Assembly (NCBI GenBank): GCA_949152475.1
Contig: OX424567.1
Span: 25,135,402 to 25,199,401 of the forward strand
Length of the DNA: 64,000 nt
Reading direction: 5' to 3'
Source: Terebella lapidaria
Lineage: Eukaryota; Annelida; Polychaeta; Terebellida; Terebellidae
A program made the position numbers and the translations under genes. The notes below the pieces were generated by a model, which worked only from the letters and a program-made list of their open reading frames with translations, was not told the DNA's origin and did not search any database. Shown here piece after piece: positions 11,601-22,079 of the stretch (position 1 is its first letter; the number at the start of each line of letters is the position of its first letter).

Positions 11601-13297
11601 ACATGTGCATGTATGTATGAAGTATTGTACACAATAATAATTATTATGATTGTTAAATTTCTTGGCATGTGTCATATACACAATGATAAATGTTTATATA
11701 ATTCAATAAAGAGAACAATGTCCACATAAGTATTTGTGATCGTGAATTTATATGTTATTGGTTGTCATTTCAAGTCTAATATGGTGCTATAAAATTGTGT
11801 TGCACACACATTATCCATATTATACACACATACATCCAAAACAGTTTTTGTTATTTGCACCAATTTTTAGGCATATTTTCATATTTACACATGGTTTGTG
11901 TTTACGTTTGTTTAGTACTAGCCGATATACGTCTCAGGTATTTGTCTGTTTACAAATATATCCTACAAATCTATTGTAATGTATTTATTCAGAGCCTAAA
12001 GTTCTATTTACATACATGTTCAGTTCCCCTATTTGCCCTGTGCTCGTTGTACAAGTACCACAATGGAAATAACCATTTTATGCTTTATCGTGTTATCCAT
12101 CCTCAATGAATATTATTATCAGTAACGAGGGCGTTACCTATAGGATATTGCTCATTTGGTCAAGCAACAAAACACTGTATTTGAGATCAGACAAATAGTG
12201 CCGGGCCGACAATGAGTGTCGGCTCGCCACTTTAATCACGTGACTTTGTTTACTTTCCTCTAGCAGATCAACGGCGAACGCATGACACCAAATATTGTTC
12301 TAAAGTAGAATATTTCGCTACGTTTTATGTTAAATTTTATGTTATATTCAAAACAAACATGTTTTGAATCTTTCGAATCGCATCTGGACGAAGCGGCGAT
12401 GGACGCACTGGAACAAATAGCCAAACCAGCGGCAAAGGTCAAGGTAACATATTCAGGCATGAACATGTAGTGTGACTGGAACTGAATGACCAAGCGCAAG
12501 TCTCCAGCCCAGTCATTTCTATTTGATACAATTTCATTCCGATGTGCATTCACTGTTTTGACGACATTACAACTTATAATAATAGTAATAACATTATGTA
12601 GTCGGTCGTCATAGAGTTTTGAAGTCCCTTCTTTGGTGGTTGTCGGCCCGCCATATCATTGACGGCCCTCGCCTTATGTAGGGCCGACAACCACCAAAGG
12701 CGGGCCTCCAAAACTCTATGACGCCCTCCAAAATAACGTTATTGTTATATTTGCATCATTTCGTATGTTTAGGCCATGTTATCGTTCTCTTTGTTTGTGG
12801 TCAACTTTTTTTTCTCGAAAAATCCGGTAAGAAAATAAACAAGGACAGAAAAATAGAACATACGTTTATTACGATAACAGCTTCATTCACAAAGCAAGTC
12901 ATGCCAAAATTGTAAATTAAATTGTGTTTTACCATTTGCAAAGTCATCAAATACTAAATTGATAAAAAAAAAATACCCAACAACACAGCCTTATTTTGAC
13001 TCAATCAATCAGTCCTTTTAGTACTGATGTTCATCCAAAATCAGGCCTGAGCCAAATATCATGCAATTTTGAGCAGATTCGTTCCTTACCTGTGGTTTTG
13101 ATGAAGTGACTCAGTTCCGTCACAGTCTGGTCGTCACCATATAACACACCCCTTTGAGTCAGAACTCGGAGGAGCTGCTCACGAGTTAAGTTATCAGGAG
13201 GGATTGGACTCCAATTTCGTGGTGTCCAAAAAATTGATATCAAAAGCGCAGTACATAATGTGATTGATATAAACTTGCCCACAACGTTATCCATCAT
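8661..13297 (-). CDS. RNF103-like ER membrane protein lacking the RING end, left copy
   Basis: Three exons: 13297..13090, 9986..9746 and 9408..8661, joining to 1197 bases (398 residues plus stop). Junctions are canonical (ACAG then GTAAGG; TTTCCAG; CACA then GTAAGT; CACACAG) and phases fit exactly. Exon 1 gives an N-terminal signal anchor (VGKFISITLCTALLISIFW) and a TREQLLRVLTQRGV segment. Exon 2 ends VSRLGIDVAVFNC and continues across the junction as YCESVDW. Exon 3 holds LKNNWLTYGG, a QPGEYHTYDS stretch, FLKTLQPTV and at least two membrane segments near residues 315-375. From memory of the family these align in order with the first half of vertebrate RNF103 (Kf-1), an ER-associated E3 ligase of about 685 residues, but the protein stops where the ligase continues to its RING. 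No RING exon is seen downstream. The first in-frame ATGs are at 13297 and 13294. Alternative: a family member whose last exons are lost or spliced elsewhere. Confidence 0.82.
9524..9534 (+). repeat. Poly-G run in intron 2
   Basis: About eleven consecutive G within intron 2 of the left gene; the right arm has only a short C/CA-rich remnant at the same place, so its length is unstable. Confidence 0.6.
10799..11285 (+). pseudogene. Non-LTR reverse transcriptase relic in intron 1 of the left RNF103-like gene
   Basis: Plus-strand frames, broken by stops and indels, read SATGLDQIPARF, LNKPLTNIVNLSLLSS and AAKITAIYKKN, which is the recognisable start of the RT domain of CR1/L2-like elements (fingers region, before the catalytic YxDD). 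The element lies antisense to the host gene. The same relic sits at 39787-40266 on the other arm, so it predates the inverted duplication. Confidence 0.75.
12115..12746. mobile_element. 632 bp insertion with 5 bp duplication in intron 1 of the left gene
   Basis: ATATT at 12110-12114 and 12747-12751 flanks the segment; the right arm (about 38930) has one ATATT and no insert. Ends share an inverted GAGGGCG-type motif (ATTATCAGTAACGAGGGCG; reversed right end has TAACGTTATTTTGGAGGGCG). A strong internal hairpin at 12609-12722 pairs GTCATAGAGTTTTGAAG with its near complement. Short frames on both strands are not recognisable. Confidence 0.78.
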
Positions 13298-14185
13298 AAT
13301 TTGTTTCAAATCCCTACGGGAATGTCACACATTCAGCTTCTATTTAGCTCCAGTAAGTAGTGTTTCCTTAATTATCAGATTACATGCGTAAGTCATAAGC
13401 ACCGTCGGGACCCCGGCTATCGTAACGTACATGTATCACGAGAGTGTAACGAGATTACCAGGCTAGTGTCAATAATAACCTGTTTTGTGTCCATTAGAAG
13501 TTGTAGTGAGTGAATCCGCGCACTTGTAACACCTTTTGTGAAGTATATTGCGAATCAGACGAACTTCCTGATGAGCAGATTATCTTTACACGATGTATGC
13601 TCGAGAGCAGTCACTCAGGCTGTTAGACACTAAATTAATGGTCATGTCTCGCATTTATGGCTTATAACGAAATACAATAAAAAATAACAATATTTTTTGG
13701 AATATACAGTGTGAACCAAATAGAAATACTAGTACATAAATACCGAAATCAATTACTATGGTGATCATTTATTCAGGATTCCATTATAAAGAGTGGCTGT
13801 TTCAGAGACTCTAATATTCTAATATACTTGCTAATGAGCTCTTCACCATATTACCTCAATACAAAGTTCATGAACGCTTTTGGACAGTCAAAAATTATTC
13901 CCATACCTTGCCATATCTCCAGATTTGCCTCCACTGGACTGTCATTATGGTCATAGCTGGGGTAATATTGAGAGCTAGTGTTTTGGTGATATTCTCAACC
14001 AAAAACATTCAAAACATAATAGGTGGTCTCGTCCATAACCGACCACAGTCTCTGTGGCATGATTGCCAATATTGTGTCAGAGACTAGATTTTTGCCTTGC
14101 TCGGAATGGTGCTCATATTGAACATGACATTGTTATGCGTTGACTTGAACTATGAATCATTATTTATCGCTTCTCATCTATAAAC

Positions 14186-15041
14186 TACGGAAGAGGATTA
14201 GGGCCACCAAACTAAAAGTGTTTTTTTCTATTTGTCGATATTATCTCGATAAATCGACTTGTTTATCCCGATAAATCGACTTATTTATCTCGATAAATCG
14301 AGTTAATTATCTCGATAAATCGAGTTAATTATCTCGATAAATCGACTTATTATCTCGATAAATCGAGTTAGTTATCTTGATAAATCGACTTATGTCTTAA
14401 GCATTTGAAGTTCAAGTAAACTGGAAATATGGTTAGAGTCACATTATTTATATTGAACCCTATATTCAGTAGGCTTATATGATCGACTATTATGACGTTA
14501 AATATCGAATAATACAGAACAAACTACCGAAATAAAAATTATACTGAAGTTATTATATCATATCTCTTCAAACGATGCAATATGTTCATGAATGAAATTG
14601 GTATAATTGTTGTTTTTTTTTAATTATTTAGCTAGTAAACATGGAATGATGTATATTCGTAACGTTATCTGGAACGGCTTCTTCAATTGGATAGTTTGGT
14701 ATTATTTCAGTGATTAGTGTAATGACTGTTAAACTCCATATAATTTTCAATATGAGTAATCAGTATATATTCTTCATCCTATCGTTTCCAAGGTAACCAA
14801 TGAAGTGGTATATGACTTGCCTATATTACGGTCGATGTATATTCATTTTACTTGTACTTTAAATGTCTGAGCCATAAGTCGATTTATCGAGATACGTAAG
14901 TCGATTTATCGAGATACGTAAGTCGATTTATCAGGTTACGTAAGTCGATTTATCGTGTTACGTAAGTCGATTTATCAAGTTACGTAAGTCGACAAATAGA
15001 AAAAAAAACTTTTAGTTTGGTGGCCCTAATCCTCTTCTGTA
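14186..15041. mobile_element. 856 bp foldback element with subterminal TCGATTTATCGAG repeats
   Basis: Ends are a 34-base inverted repeat with one mismatch (TACGGAAGAGGATTAGGGCC and its mirror). ATAAAC flanks both sides (14180-14185 and 15042-15047). Inside each end lies an array of 20-22 base units: about seven CGATAAATCGA-type units at 14235-14395 and five TCGATTTATCGAG-type units at 14877-14995, inverted relative to each other. The right arm lacks the element at about 37545. No transposase is encoded, so it depends on another element. Confidence 0.82.
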
Positions 15042-15499
15042 ATAAACCTCAAGCATGTTTTTTTCGGCATAATTTGCTCACTTTGTACTATTTAGCAGTG
15101 TATTAGTATCCACGACTTATGAATTATCATCAAACATTGACATCCCATTTTTAGGTTACCGTACCTTTGGTTTTATAATTATTGGTATTTTGTTGAGTCC
15201 TTCGTCTGTCCACATTTCTATCTTCAAAGTTTACATTCGAAATTTTCTAATTTTCGCAATTTTTTTTCAAAATGGTGGCCATTTTCAACTAAAAATGCCT
15301 GATTTTGGACTTTGGCGGCCATTTTCTCAAAACGTGTTCAGTAACTTTTTTCTTATTGATGCATAACACTCCTCATATGTGCCGTTGTGACGTGTATAAG
15401 TTTCGTTGCCCTTCAATCGCTCGAAGTGGGCCAGTTTGGCACAAACTCGGCCCAAATTGGACTTTCCCATGTTTAAATCTCCTATGCTTTATGATGAGA

Positions 15500-16103
15500 T
15501 GAACATGGAAACAATACCCAAGTAAATAGTATCCGAGCAAACAAAACCGAGTCCATTATCCAATCTCAAAGTCCAGTGTCAGGCAAAATCGAGAAAATTC
15601 AAATGGAATTTCATGAACCCCCATATATGGCCATAAAGGGGGTGAAATCAGGTGTTCCGGAAAGAGTGAGCATTTCCTGCCACACATGTGGCACCCGTCA
15701 TGAATTCCAAAACATTAGCATGCAAAAAAAGTCTTGTTGCATACTTGTAACAGATTTTGTGTACTTATCAACCAGATTGTGATGACGTCCATAGAATTTC
15801 TTGAAAGCAGCTATTAGTCTTGGTAAAACATATCCCTGTCGCAGCAGTTTAGAGGCTAGCTGGGAACTTCTGTGAACAAAGTACTCATACTTGCAACTAG
15901 CTCTGGAATAGCGTATGAGTTGTGAGACAAACACGCCATATGCTGGCGACAAAGGAATGTTGCTGCTTAGAAAAGGGAAATTGAATATGGAAAAATTGAA
16001 ATCATCACGTCTGTCATACAACCAAGTTGACAGGTTAGAATCTTCATCGATCTCCAACCTTAGGTCTAAATAGTTGGAAAAATTAGAGGAGTCTCATTTC
16101 AAA
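15500..16103 (-). pseudogene. Truncated retroelement 3' end with RT C-terminal fragment
   Basis: Flanked by ATGAGA at 15494-15499 and 16104-16109; the right arm has one ATGAGA at the matching site, so this is a true insertion. The minus-strand frame 16057..15698 reads LYDRRDDFNFSIFNFPFLS, then YGVFVSQLIRYSRA, then FKKFYGRHHNLVDKY. I recognise this from proteins in which it follows a reverse transcriptase domain in animal retroelements; the clade is not certain. Only the final ~110 residues remain, as expected from a 5'-truncated insertion. Confidence 0.7.
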
Positions 16104-16188
16104 ATGAGACACATTTTTCCAAATATCTCACTTGATATTAAGATTAGAGATTAGTAATCAATTGTGGACATATGGGGGAGGTGCTTAA

Positions 16189-16609
16189 AGTTGGAATCAC
16201 TTTTAAAATCAGCCAAATTTAGCATTCTTTTTTGTCACGCAAACTTGAAAGTACATCTCGAGATAGTCGGGAATATATAGAAAATATGAACAGTTCGACA
16301 ACAGATAGTCAGAAAATTGCCGTTGATCGTGCATGAAAACAGTGGATAGACAATGATCGGCCTGCCTACATTGCCGGTTGCCACAGTATCTAGACAAATA
16401 CCAATGACGTCATCAGACTGTGTATTAGAACTCGCCCAAAAGGCGGGCCGCTTTTAGGAAAAAAAATGATGCAAATCTTGATTTGGAAACTCAATTTAGG
16501 CACGTAATACACATTTTCAGAACCAAATTTGTACAATTTCTCATTCTATAAACAAAATAAAGCTATCGCAGAATGAATAATTTTGTCAATTCTAAAAGTG
16601 ATTATAGCT
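16189..16609 (-). mobile_element. TTAA-flanked MITE, copy 2 (421 bp)
   Basis: Flanked by TTAA at 16185-16188 and 16610-16613; the right arm has one TTAA (37028-37031) and no element. It is the inverted homologue of 5200-5618 along its whole length, with about 10% differences, including the GC-rich hairpin near 16430-16450. It interrupts the satellite block of the GGTTACC-ended repeat. Confidence 0.82.
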
Positions 16610-16613
16610 TTAA

Positions 16614-17215
16614 TATTCTCGCGACCTTGAATTTGACCTTTGGCCTAATTTTCAAGGTCATAAGACAAAATGGATACTATCTCGTTTATTATCGACTTCA
16701 CCGCTTAGGAATCAATAGTGAACATATTGGAAATGACATATGCTGAATATTGTCATGGCCTCGAATTTGACCTTTGACCTAATTTTCAAGGTCATAGGAC
16801 AAAAAGTCTGATATCTCGCTTATTGTCGACTTTACAGCTTAGGAATCAATTGTGAACATATAGGAAATGATATATGCTGAGTATTGTCATGACCTTGAAT
16901 TTGACCTTTGACCTCATTTTTAGGTCACTGGACAAAATGGCTAATATCTCGCATATTATCGACTTTGCAGCTTAGGAATCAATTGTGCACATATAGGGAA
17001 TGATGTATGTCGCATATTTTGAATGAACTTGAATTTGACCTTTGATCACATTTCCAAGGTCATAAGACAAACTGCTAATATATTCCTTGTTATTGAAGTC
17101 ACAGCTTAGCAATCAATTGTGGACATATGGGAAACAATATACACGTATGTTGTATATTCTCGTGACCTTGGATTTGACCAGTGACCTTATTTTCAAGGTC
17201 ACGAGACAAAATGAC
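16614..17215 (+). repeat. Satellite array of about 125-130 bp units
   Basis: At least four units, each with GACCTTGAATTTGACCTTTG, a TCAAGGTCATAGGACAAAAT stretch, TCTCGCTTATT and GGAATCAATTGTGGACATAT. The same unit is found inverted at 18345-18515 and 36465-37030, and direct at 33940-34970. It is the internal array of the GGTTACC-ended repeat. Confidence 0.85.
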
Positions 17216-18515
17216 TAATATGTAAAATATAAAACATATATTATCTGGAAACCTGTTTTAGCCTGTGGGCTAATTTCTTGTGGTACATACCCACTGAAGT
17301 TTAATTCAGATATTCTCGACCACTGTGATGAAACAAAGAAATGTGCGGTGGAGTCAATCAGTTTGCTTGTTTGCAGAACCTCCAACACCCCTAATTCTTT
17401 GGTAGTGTATATATCACACATATATGATACACAAGTCATTCTGACATTTGCACGCACGAAGTACAGTAACACATACCTTACGGTAATCGTATTGTCATAC
17501 GGTGATAAATAGACGTGCTTGACAATCATTGCCGAGTAGGCGTTATTTTCCTTGTTTCACTGCCAAAAACGGTTGGCAATTATGTATTTGTTGTCAACTT
17601 GCTGTTGCTACCTGTAAGTTAGCAGTACACTTGAGTGGCCATGAGATTGTAAAATTCATGTGAGTTTCCAAGACAGCATTCAGACAGCATTCCTGGCTTA
17701 TCAGCTGGTTATTCGAATGTTCTATGCAAAATATAGTTCTGCAACTCTTTGACTGATTCCGTTGGAATTTGTTGTGTATAGGTTCTATGCGTGATGAAAG
17801 CGTTACTTCATCCGCCAAAGTTAAGACAAAGCAATCTTTTACAGACCAATAAATATATATTCAGTTAAGTGTGGTAAAAAACGACATATTTGACATAGGC
17901 AACAACTCCACGCGCTTTTCACTTTTGCAAGTTTTGGACTTCGGTCTCCCTCAGATCAAAACAGATGACATCAACATGACACGCATAGTTTGATTCACAT
18001 TACCTTTGCGTTCTTTTTAAGACAAGACCCCCCCCCCCCCCCCACGACACACGGCTTATGACAATACGATTACCGTAATGTATGTGTTGCTGTACTTCGT
18101 GCGTGCAAATGTCAGAATGACTTGTGTATCATATATGTGTGATATATACACTACCAAAGAATTAGGGGTGTTGGAGGTTCTGCAAACAAGCAAACTGATT
18201 GACCCCACCGCACATTTCTTTGTTTCATCACAGTGGTCGAGAATATCTAAATTAAACTTCAGTGGGTATGTACCACAAGAAATTAGCCCACAGGCTAAAA
18301 CAGGTTTCCAGATAATATATGTTTTATATTTTACATATTAGCCATTTTGTCTCGTGACCTTGAAAATAAGGTCACTGGTCAAATCCAAAGTCAAGAGAAT
18401 ATACAACATACGTGTAAATTGTTTCCCTTATGTCCACAATTGATTGCTAAGCTGTGAATTCAATAACAAGGAAGATATTAGCAGTTTGTCTTATGACCTT
18501 GGAAATGACCTTGGA
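17040..18515. repeat. Nested inverted repeat at the inner end of the left arm
   Basis: The segment 17040-17499 recurs as its reverse complement at 18057-18515, separated by 557 bases (17500-18056). The second copy is in the same orientation as 36190-36640 in the right arm, so the inner boundary of the giant palindrome is itself a smaller palindrome. The two copies are about 95% alike by eye. Confidence 0.85.
18025..18043 (+). repeat. Poly-C run
   Basis: About sixteen C in a row directly before CACGACACACGGC, the last shared bases of the left arm. The right-arm match is a poly-G plus GT run at 35872-35896. Repeat-prone sequence sits exactly at the palindrome's inner breakpoint. Confidence 0.7.
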
Positions 18516-18519
18516 AATG

Positions 18520-20580
18520 TCTTAAAGGCCTTATTTATTCGGGTTTGAAGGCCCTTGTGCACCTTTGAACCACTGTTTTGCCATCATCCTAGCAGTTAGC
18601 ACAGACGGGATGATTTTGTGGTCCAGTAATTTTATTATCAAGACCCGTCAATTGATCATATGTTGTTTCAATGATGAGTAATTGTGGAAAACCATTCTAT
18701 CATTCATTACGTCTATTGAAGTATACATGAGAAAACATGGTAAATCAAATCGTGATCACAATTGTATGTATATCATATACTGCTTTTGAAAACTGGTAGC
18801 GTTGTTTGCTCATTTGGTGGCTCATTTGGTGGTGCACATGGCCGGACCAATAATTTGGGGAATTTTTTTTCATATTTCATTAATTCATGAGAAATGAACT
18901 AGTAATCGATATTGACAATGTTAAAGTAGCATTACTTATTTCTTCTGGGTATAACCTAAGTGTAGCAATGTGGATTTTGAATGAGAGGGGAGCAAGAGGT
19001 GCGCGCCCCTTTAATTTCAGGATGATACTATCTAGGTCGATTTTTGTATACTTGTAGTATGTGTCTTTTGTTCCTGTCCACGCAAATTTGCATATGGAAT
19101 ATATTATATAGACTATGTATAATTATTTTCTTATGTACATGTGCATATGACAAAATCATCAATTTGTGAGACATATATTTATATAAATATTATGATTTTG
19201 CCCCTCGTTTACGTTGCACTTGCTGTACTTTGCCGAGTCTTTATTCAATTGAATTAAAGTATGAAATTAAATTGGAAATTAAAAGAAGCTCGGACATATT
19301 GAGTGAACGGGTGAAGTAACTTATAATACATTTTTTTGTTGTTCTTTATGCCATTGATGATGTCAGAATGGGCATTAGCCTATGGCTGATATACCTGTGT
19401 ATTCACTTCGAGAAATACATGCCAATATTGTCAACCTGGAAATTGCTGTATATTTTTAATTGGAGAAAGGCTATTGAATTCATAAACATCAATGGCATAT
19501 TAAAGAATATAAGAAGTATATGCACAGAAACGGGTTAGGTATGTGCATACAAGTTTTGTGTATGGCAATAAAAAATCACACGTGTTAATATGTTGAGTAT
19601 CTAGCAGTGAATGTTATTTTGATATATATTTTTCACTTTAATGAATATGAAGATATTGTCGATTTGATAGTATGATATCAATGAAAAAATTGTCTGCTAG
19701 ATAGCAGCACATTTTTGTGTCGATCTGTCTCTTCTATAATCTTTTGCTAATTGCATGCTGGGAGATTATTATATTTCAAAAAAATATTTTTTGCCATGCA
19801 GTTTTTATGCATAAATACTATATATATTCAACGTAACTTTTTCTTGAAAATGTAAAAAAAATGATACCTGCTGTGAAAGTGTCCAGAAATCAGGATTTAC
19901 TCTCGCAGACATACACCAGAGAGCACCGCACAGATAGTAGATTGCATTTTTTTTCTCGGGGGGGGGGGGGGGGGGCTTACGGCGCCCCACCCCCAACCCC
20001 CAGACCGCTATGTGTTGTGTCACTATAGGACCGGATCAATAATTATATGGTGTCTACGCTTCTGGTGGTGATTGAAAACAAGGAGGTAGGTTAATTATAT
20101 GCCTGAGTTGCATGCTGTGATTCGGTGTTTCGATCATTCACTCTTCTCAAATTACGGGTGGGAACACTTTTTTCTTTTTTATTTGAGAATCGCAAATAAA
20201 CGGGGACGGGGACGAAAAACAGAAAATTTATTTTATGGCAAAGTCCAACCCATGTAACTAACAAATTCAATGGCTTTTTGCTACTTTTCAACGTGTCACC
20301 AAGAAATGTAAGTATCAATCTATCACCACCGATACATCCAGATTTCGATGATGATTGGTTGATGATATCCAGGAGAGGCTATGGTTTCTGGGGCCCACTC
20401 CTTATCCCTAAATACTGGACCCGCTCCTGATACTTGTGAGGTGTATTATATGGCACTGTTTAGAAGTGTCGGTTATTATGCAGTGAAATTATATCAGCTA
20501 TTTGTCACTTTAATGAACATTCCACTATTGTTGAGTTGAAAGTATATTGTTTACATGTAGAAAATGTCTGTTTAATAGCA
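18520..20580 (+). repeat. Segmental duplicate A, copy 1 (direct partner 28215-28975)
   Basis: From AAAGGCCTTATTTATTCGGG onward this matches 28220 onward in the same orientation, with over 90% identity in parts (CATGCTGTGATTCGGTGTTT; CACTCCTTATCCCTAAATAC). It is interrupted by the 1.2 kb insert at 18835-20063. No real gene; a short plus-strand frame near 20310-20430 is kept in both copies but has no recognised relatives. Confidence 0.8.
18835..20063. mobile_element. 1.23 kb insertion in duplicate A1, flanked by GGTGGTG
   Basis: GGTGGTG at 18828-18834 and 20064-20070 brackets a segment missing from duplicate A2, where one GGTGGTG joins the two sides. A 7-base duplication is implied. The insert is AT-rich and has a poly-G run of about 18 bases at 19959-19976. 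It shows no coding frame and no obvious terminal inverted repeat, though GGACCAATAATT and GGATCAATAATT occur near the two ends as direct repeats. Confidence 0.6.
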
Positions 20581-20584
20581 TGTT

Positions 20585-20770
20585 AGGTATTCGCGCATGA
20601 AGTGTGCACCAATAAGTACAAGTGTATTGCAAGCAGGCCGGATGTCCTGTTGCTTGATGTATTCCTGATTTGGGTAATAAAACTTCGATACCACATATAT
20701 GTGGTCTGGTCCTGGCCTCGTGTTTGGATAATAAAACTTCGATACCACATATATGTGGTAGCAACATACC
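20585..20770 (+). repeat. Segment E1 with doubled ATACCACATATATGTGGT palindrome (partner 29310-29525)
   Basis: TTAGGTATTCGCGCATGAAG opens the block in both copies. Inside, AAAACTTCGATACCACATAT occurs twice about 55 bases apart, each carrying the palindrome ACCACATATATGTGGT. Copy E2 has one of the two palindromes altered by an ACCCGGT insertion. Confidence 0.7.
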
Positions 20771-21304
20771 ATATTGGTCATTGTCCGGGCCCGGATATAA
20801 TAAAAACGCACTAATTTCAGCTGGTTCCGTTTTGCGAGGTCTCCCGCAGTGACGGGCAGGGAGTGATTCCACGGTGGACATACGTTGCGCGCTATTGTGC
20901 GAGCTTCGCCCGTTTACTATGCTGTGAACTGTAGTTCACAATGTCTCATGTCAGATGTCAGGGATGTTTGTGTGGTACAAGCTGGGGTCGCAAATATTGT
21001 CACTCTGTTTGCCCAGGCAGTGATTTTTTGCACGCGAGAATCATATTAATCATTAGAATCATATTAGAATCGCACTTAGAATAGGTTATAGGCATATGAG
21101 CATAAAAAACTGGAGTGAAGACTCGAGCACTGGGGAATAATAGGCGAGATATTAATTTAATTCATAAATAAAAAAAACTAGCAAAACATTTCCTCCGGAC
21201 ATATTCTTAACACTTTCCATTCCTACTATTCTGTAGCTTGTAATATGTAGAAGAGCGGCGCCACAATGCAAGACTCAATATCGGTGTGTTTAGGCCTAAT
21301 ATTT

Positions 21305-21860
21305 TAGATATATTGGGAAATCATTGATATACATATTCAGCATTTATTATGTGTTAATTTGGTAAAAATAACATAAATATGATGTTTGGAACAATATGAG
21401 TCCATGCTAAAAGAATATAAGGAAAGTGATAAAGTGAAGAACATTTTTCCGCAAAATGGGGAATCTTTCATTAGGGCACGTGCTTTTATTAGGACCGATA
21501 AATTTGATAATGGTGATAATAAGGGCGTGCTCAGATATACCAACGATATCAACATGCTTACAAAAAGTTAAGTGTTTGTTTCAACACACATACACACATA
21601 CTTCACATTTGATTCACAATGGCGCGGCTACTCGATCATTGTTTTGATGCACAGTTACATGTGTAAACAGTGTTTGTTCATGTGAGCCGAATAACAAATT
21701 TGGCGGTGCAATGAGGAAATTCAACTGCTGACGTCAGGCAATAACATTATGCACGATTACCATAACGTACATTTCGTCACGCTTGATACACCTCAATTTA
21801 GTAGTTACAAAGTAAGAAGTTGGGCATCGTATATTGGCCCCCATATGAATAAACCTACAG
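21305..21860 (+). repeat. Segmental duplicate B, copy 1 (direct partner 30340-30870)
   Basis: Starts near TTTTAGATATATTGGGAAAT and matches 30343 onward. A plus-strand frame here (21386-21571) reads smoothly and includes FIRARAFIR and DKFDNGDNKGVLRYTNDINM; the second half of that frame is also kept in B2, whose first half has a stop, and B2 has a fair splice donor (AAAAG then GTTAAGT). It could be a relic exon of an unrecognised gene. Confidence 0.65.
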
Positions 21861-22079
21861 CAGAATAACATTAGTTGAAGGTTAAGCAAGTTAGAAAATT
21901 GGTCTAACCAGAGAGCTTACACGTAGGTAGCTGCGCTTGACGTGTTCATAAAAGTGTGTGATATATAAAGTTAGGGCTTTTCAGCACGAACCAGATTTTG
22001 TTTTGGTTTCCGGTTGATAACTCGAAAAGTACTTGCGCTACCATTCTGAAACTTGACATATATGTTGATATTGTGTCAC

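Larger units (their letters stand above)
15150..17290 (+). mobile_element. GGTTACC-ended repeat with internal satellite (left-arm copy, with two nested insertions)
   Basis: Begins TTTTTAGGTTACCGTACC and ends at about 17270-17290 near GCCTGTGGGCTAATTTCTTG, the same ends seen at 33505-35015 (with GTCCGGTAACC next to the right end) and 63095-64000. A CGTCCGTCCAC-like stretch, a TGGCGGCCATTTTC segment, and then repeated units of about 125-130 bases follow. Nested inside are the RT fragment at 15500-16103 and the MITE at 16189-16609, both missing from the right-arm copy. No protein is encoded. Confidence 0.65.
7474..18055 (+). repeat. Left arm of a giant inverted duplication
   Basis: From ACGAAACACC at 7474 to ACACGGC at 18055 this segment is the reverse complement of 35860-44299, read without change of order. 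It contains the left RNF103-like gene, its flanks, a GGTTACC-ended repeat and a satellite block. It is about 2 kb longer than the right arm because of several insertions (12115-12746, 14186-15041, 15500-16103, 16189-16609). By hand comparison, about 370 bases upstream of exon 1 differ by about 3%, exon 3 by about 6%, and the outer 3' flank by about 12%. Confidence 0.93.

Noticed and set aside
17215..18341. Frames of about 100 codons repeated at 17529..17215, 18078..18341 and 36190-36450
   Set aside because: The likeness is due to the nested palindrome and arm copies; there is no splice context or known family, and the frame carries stops in the right arm.
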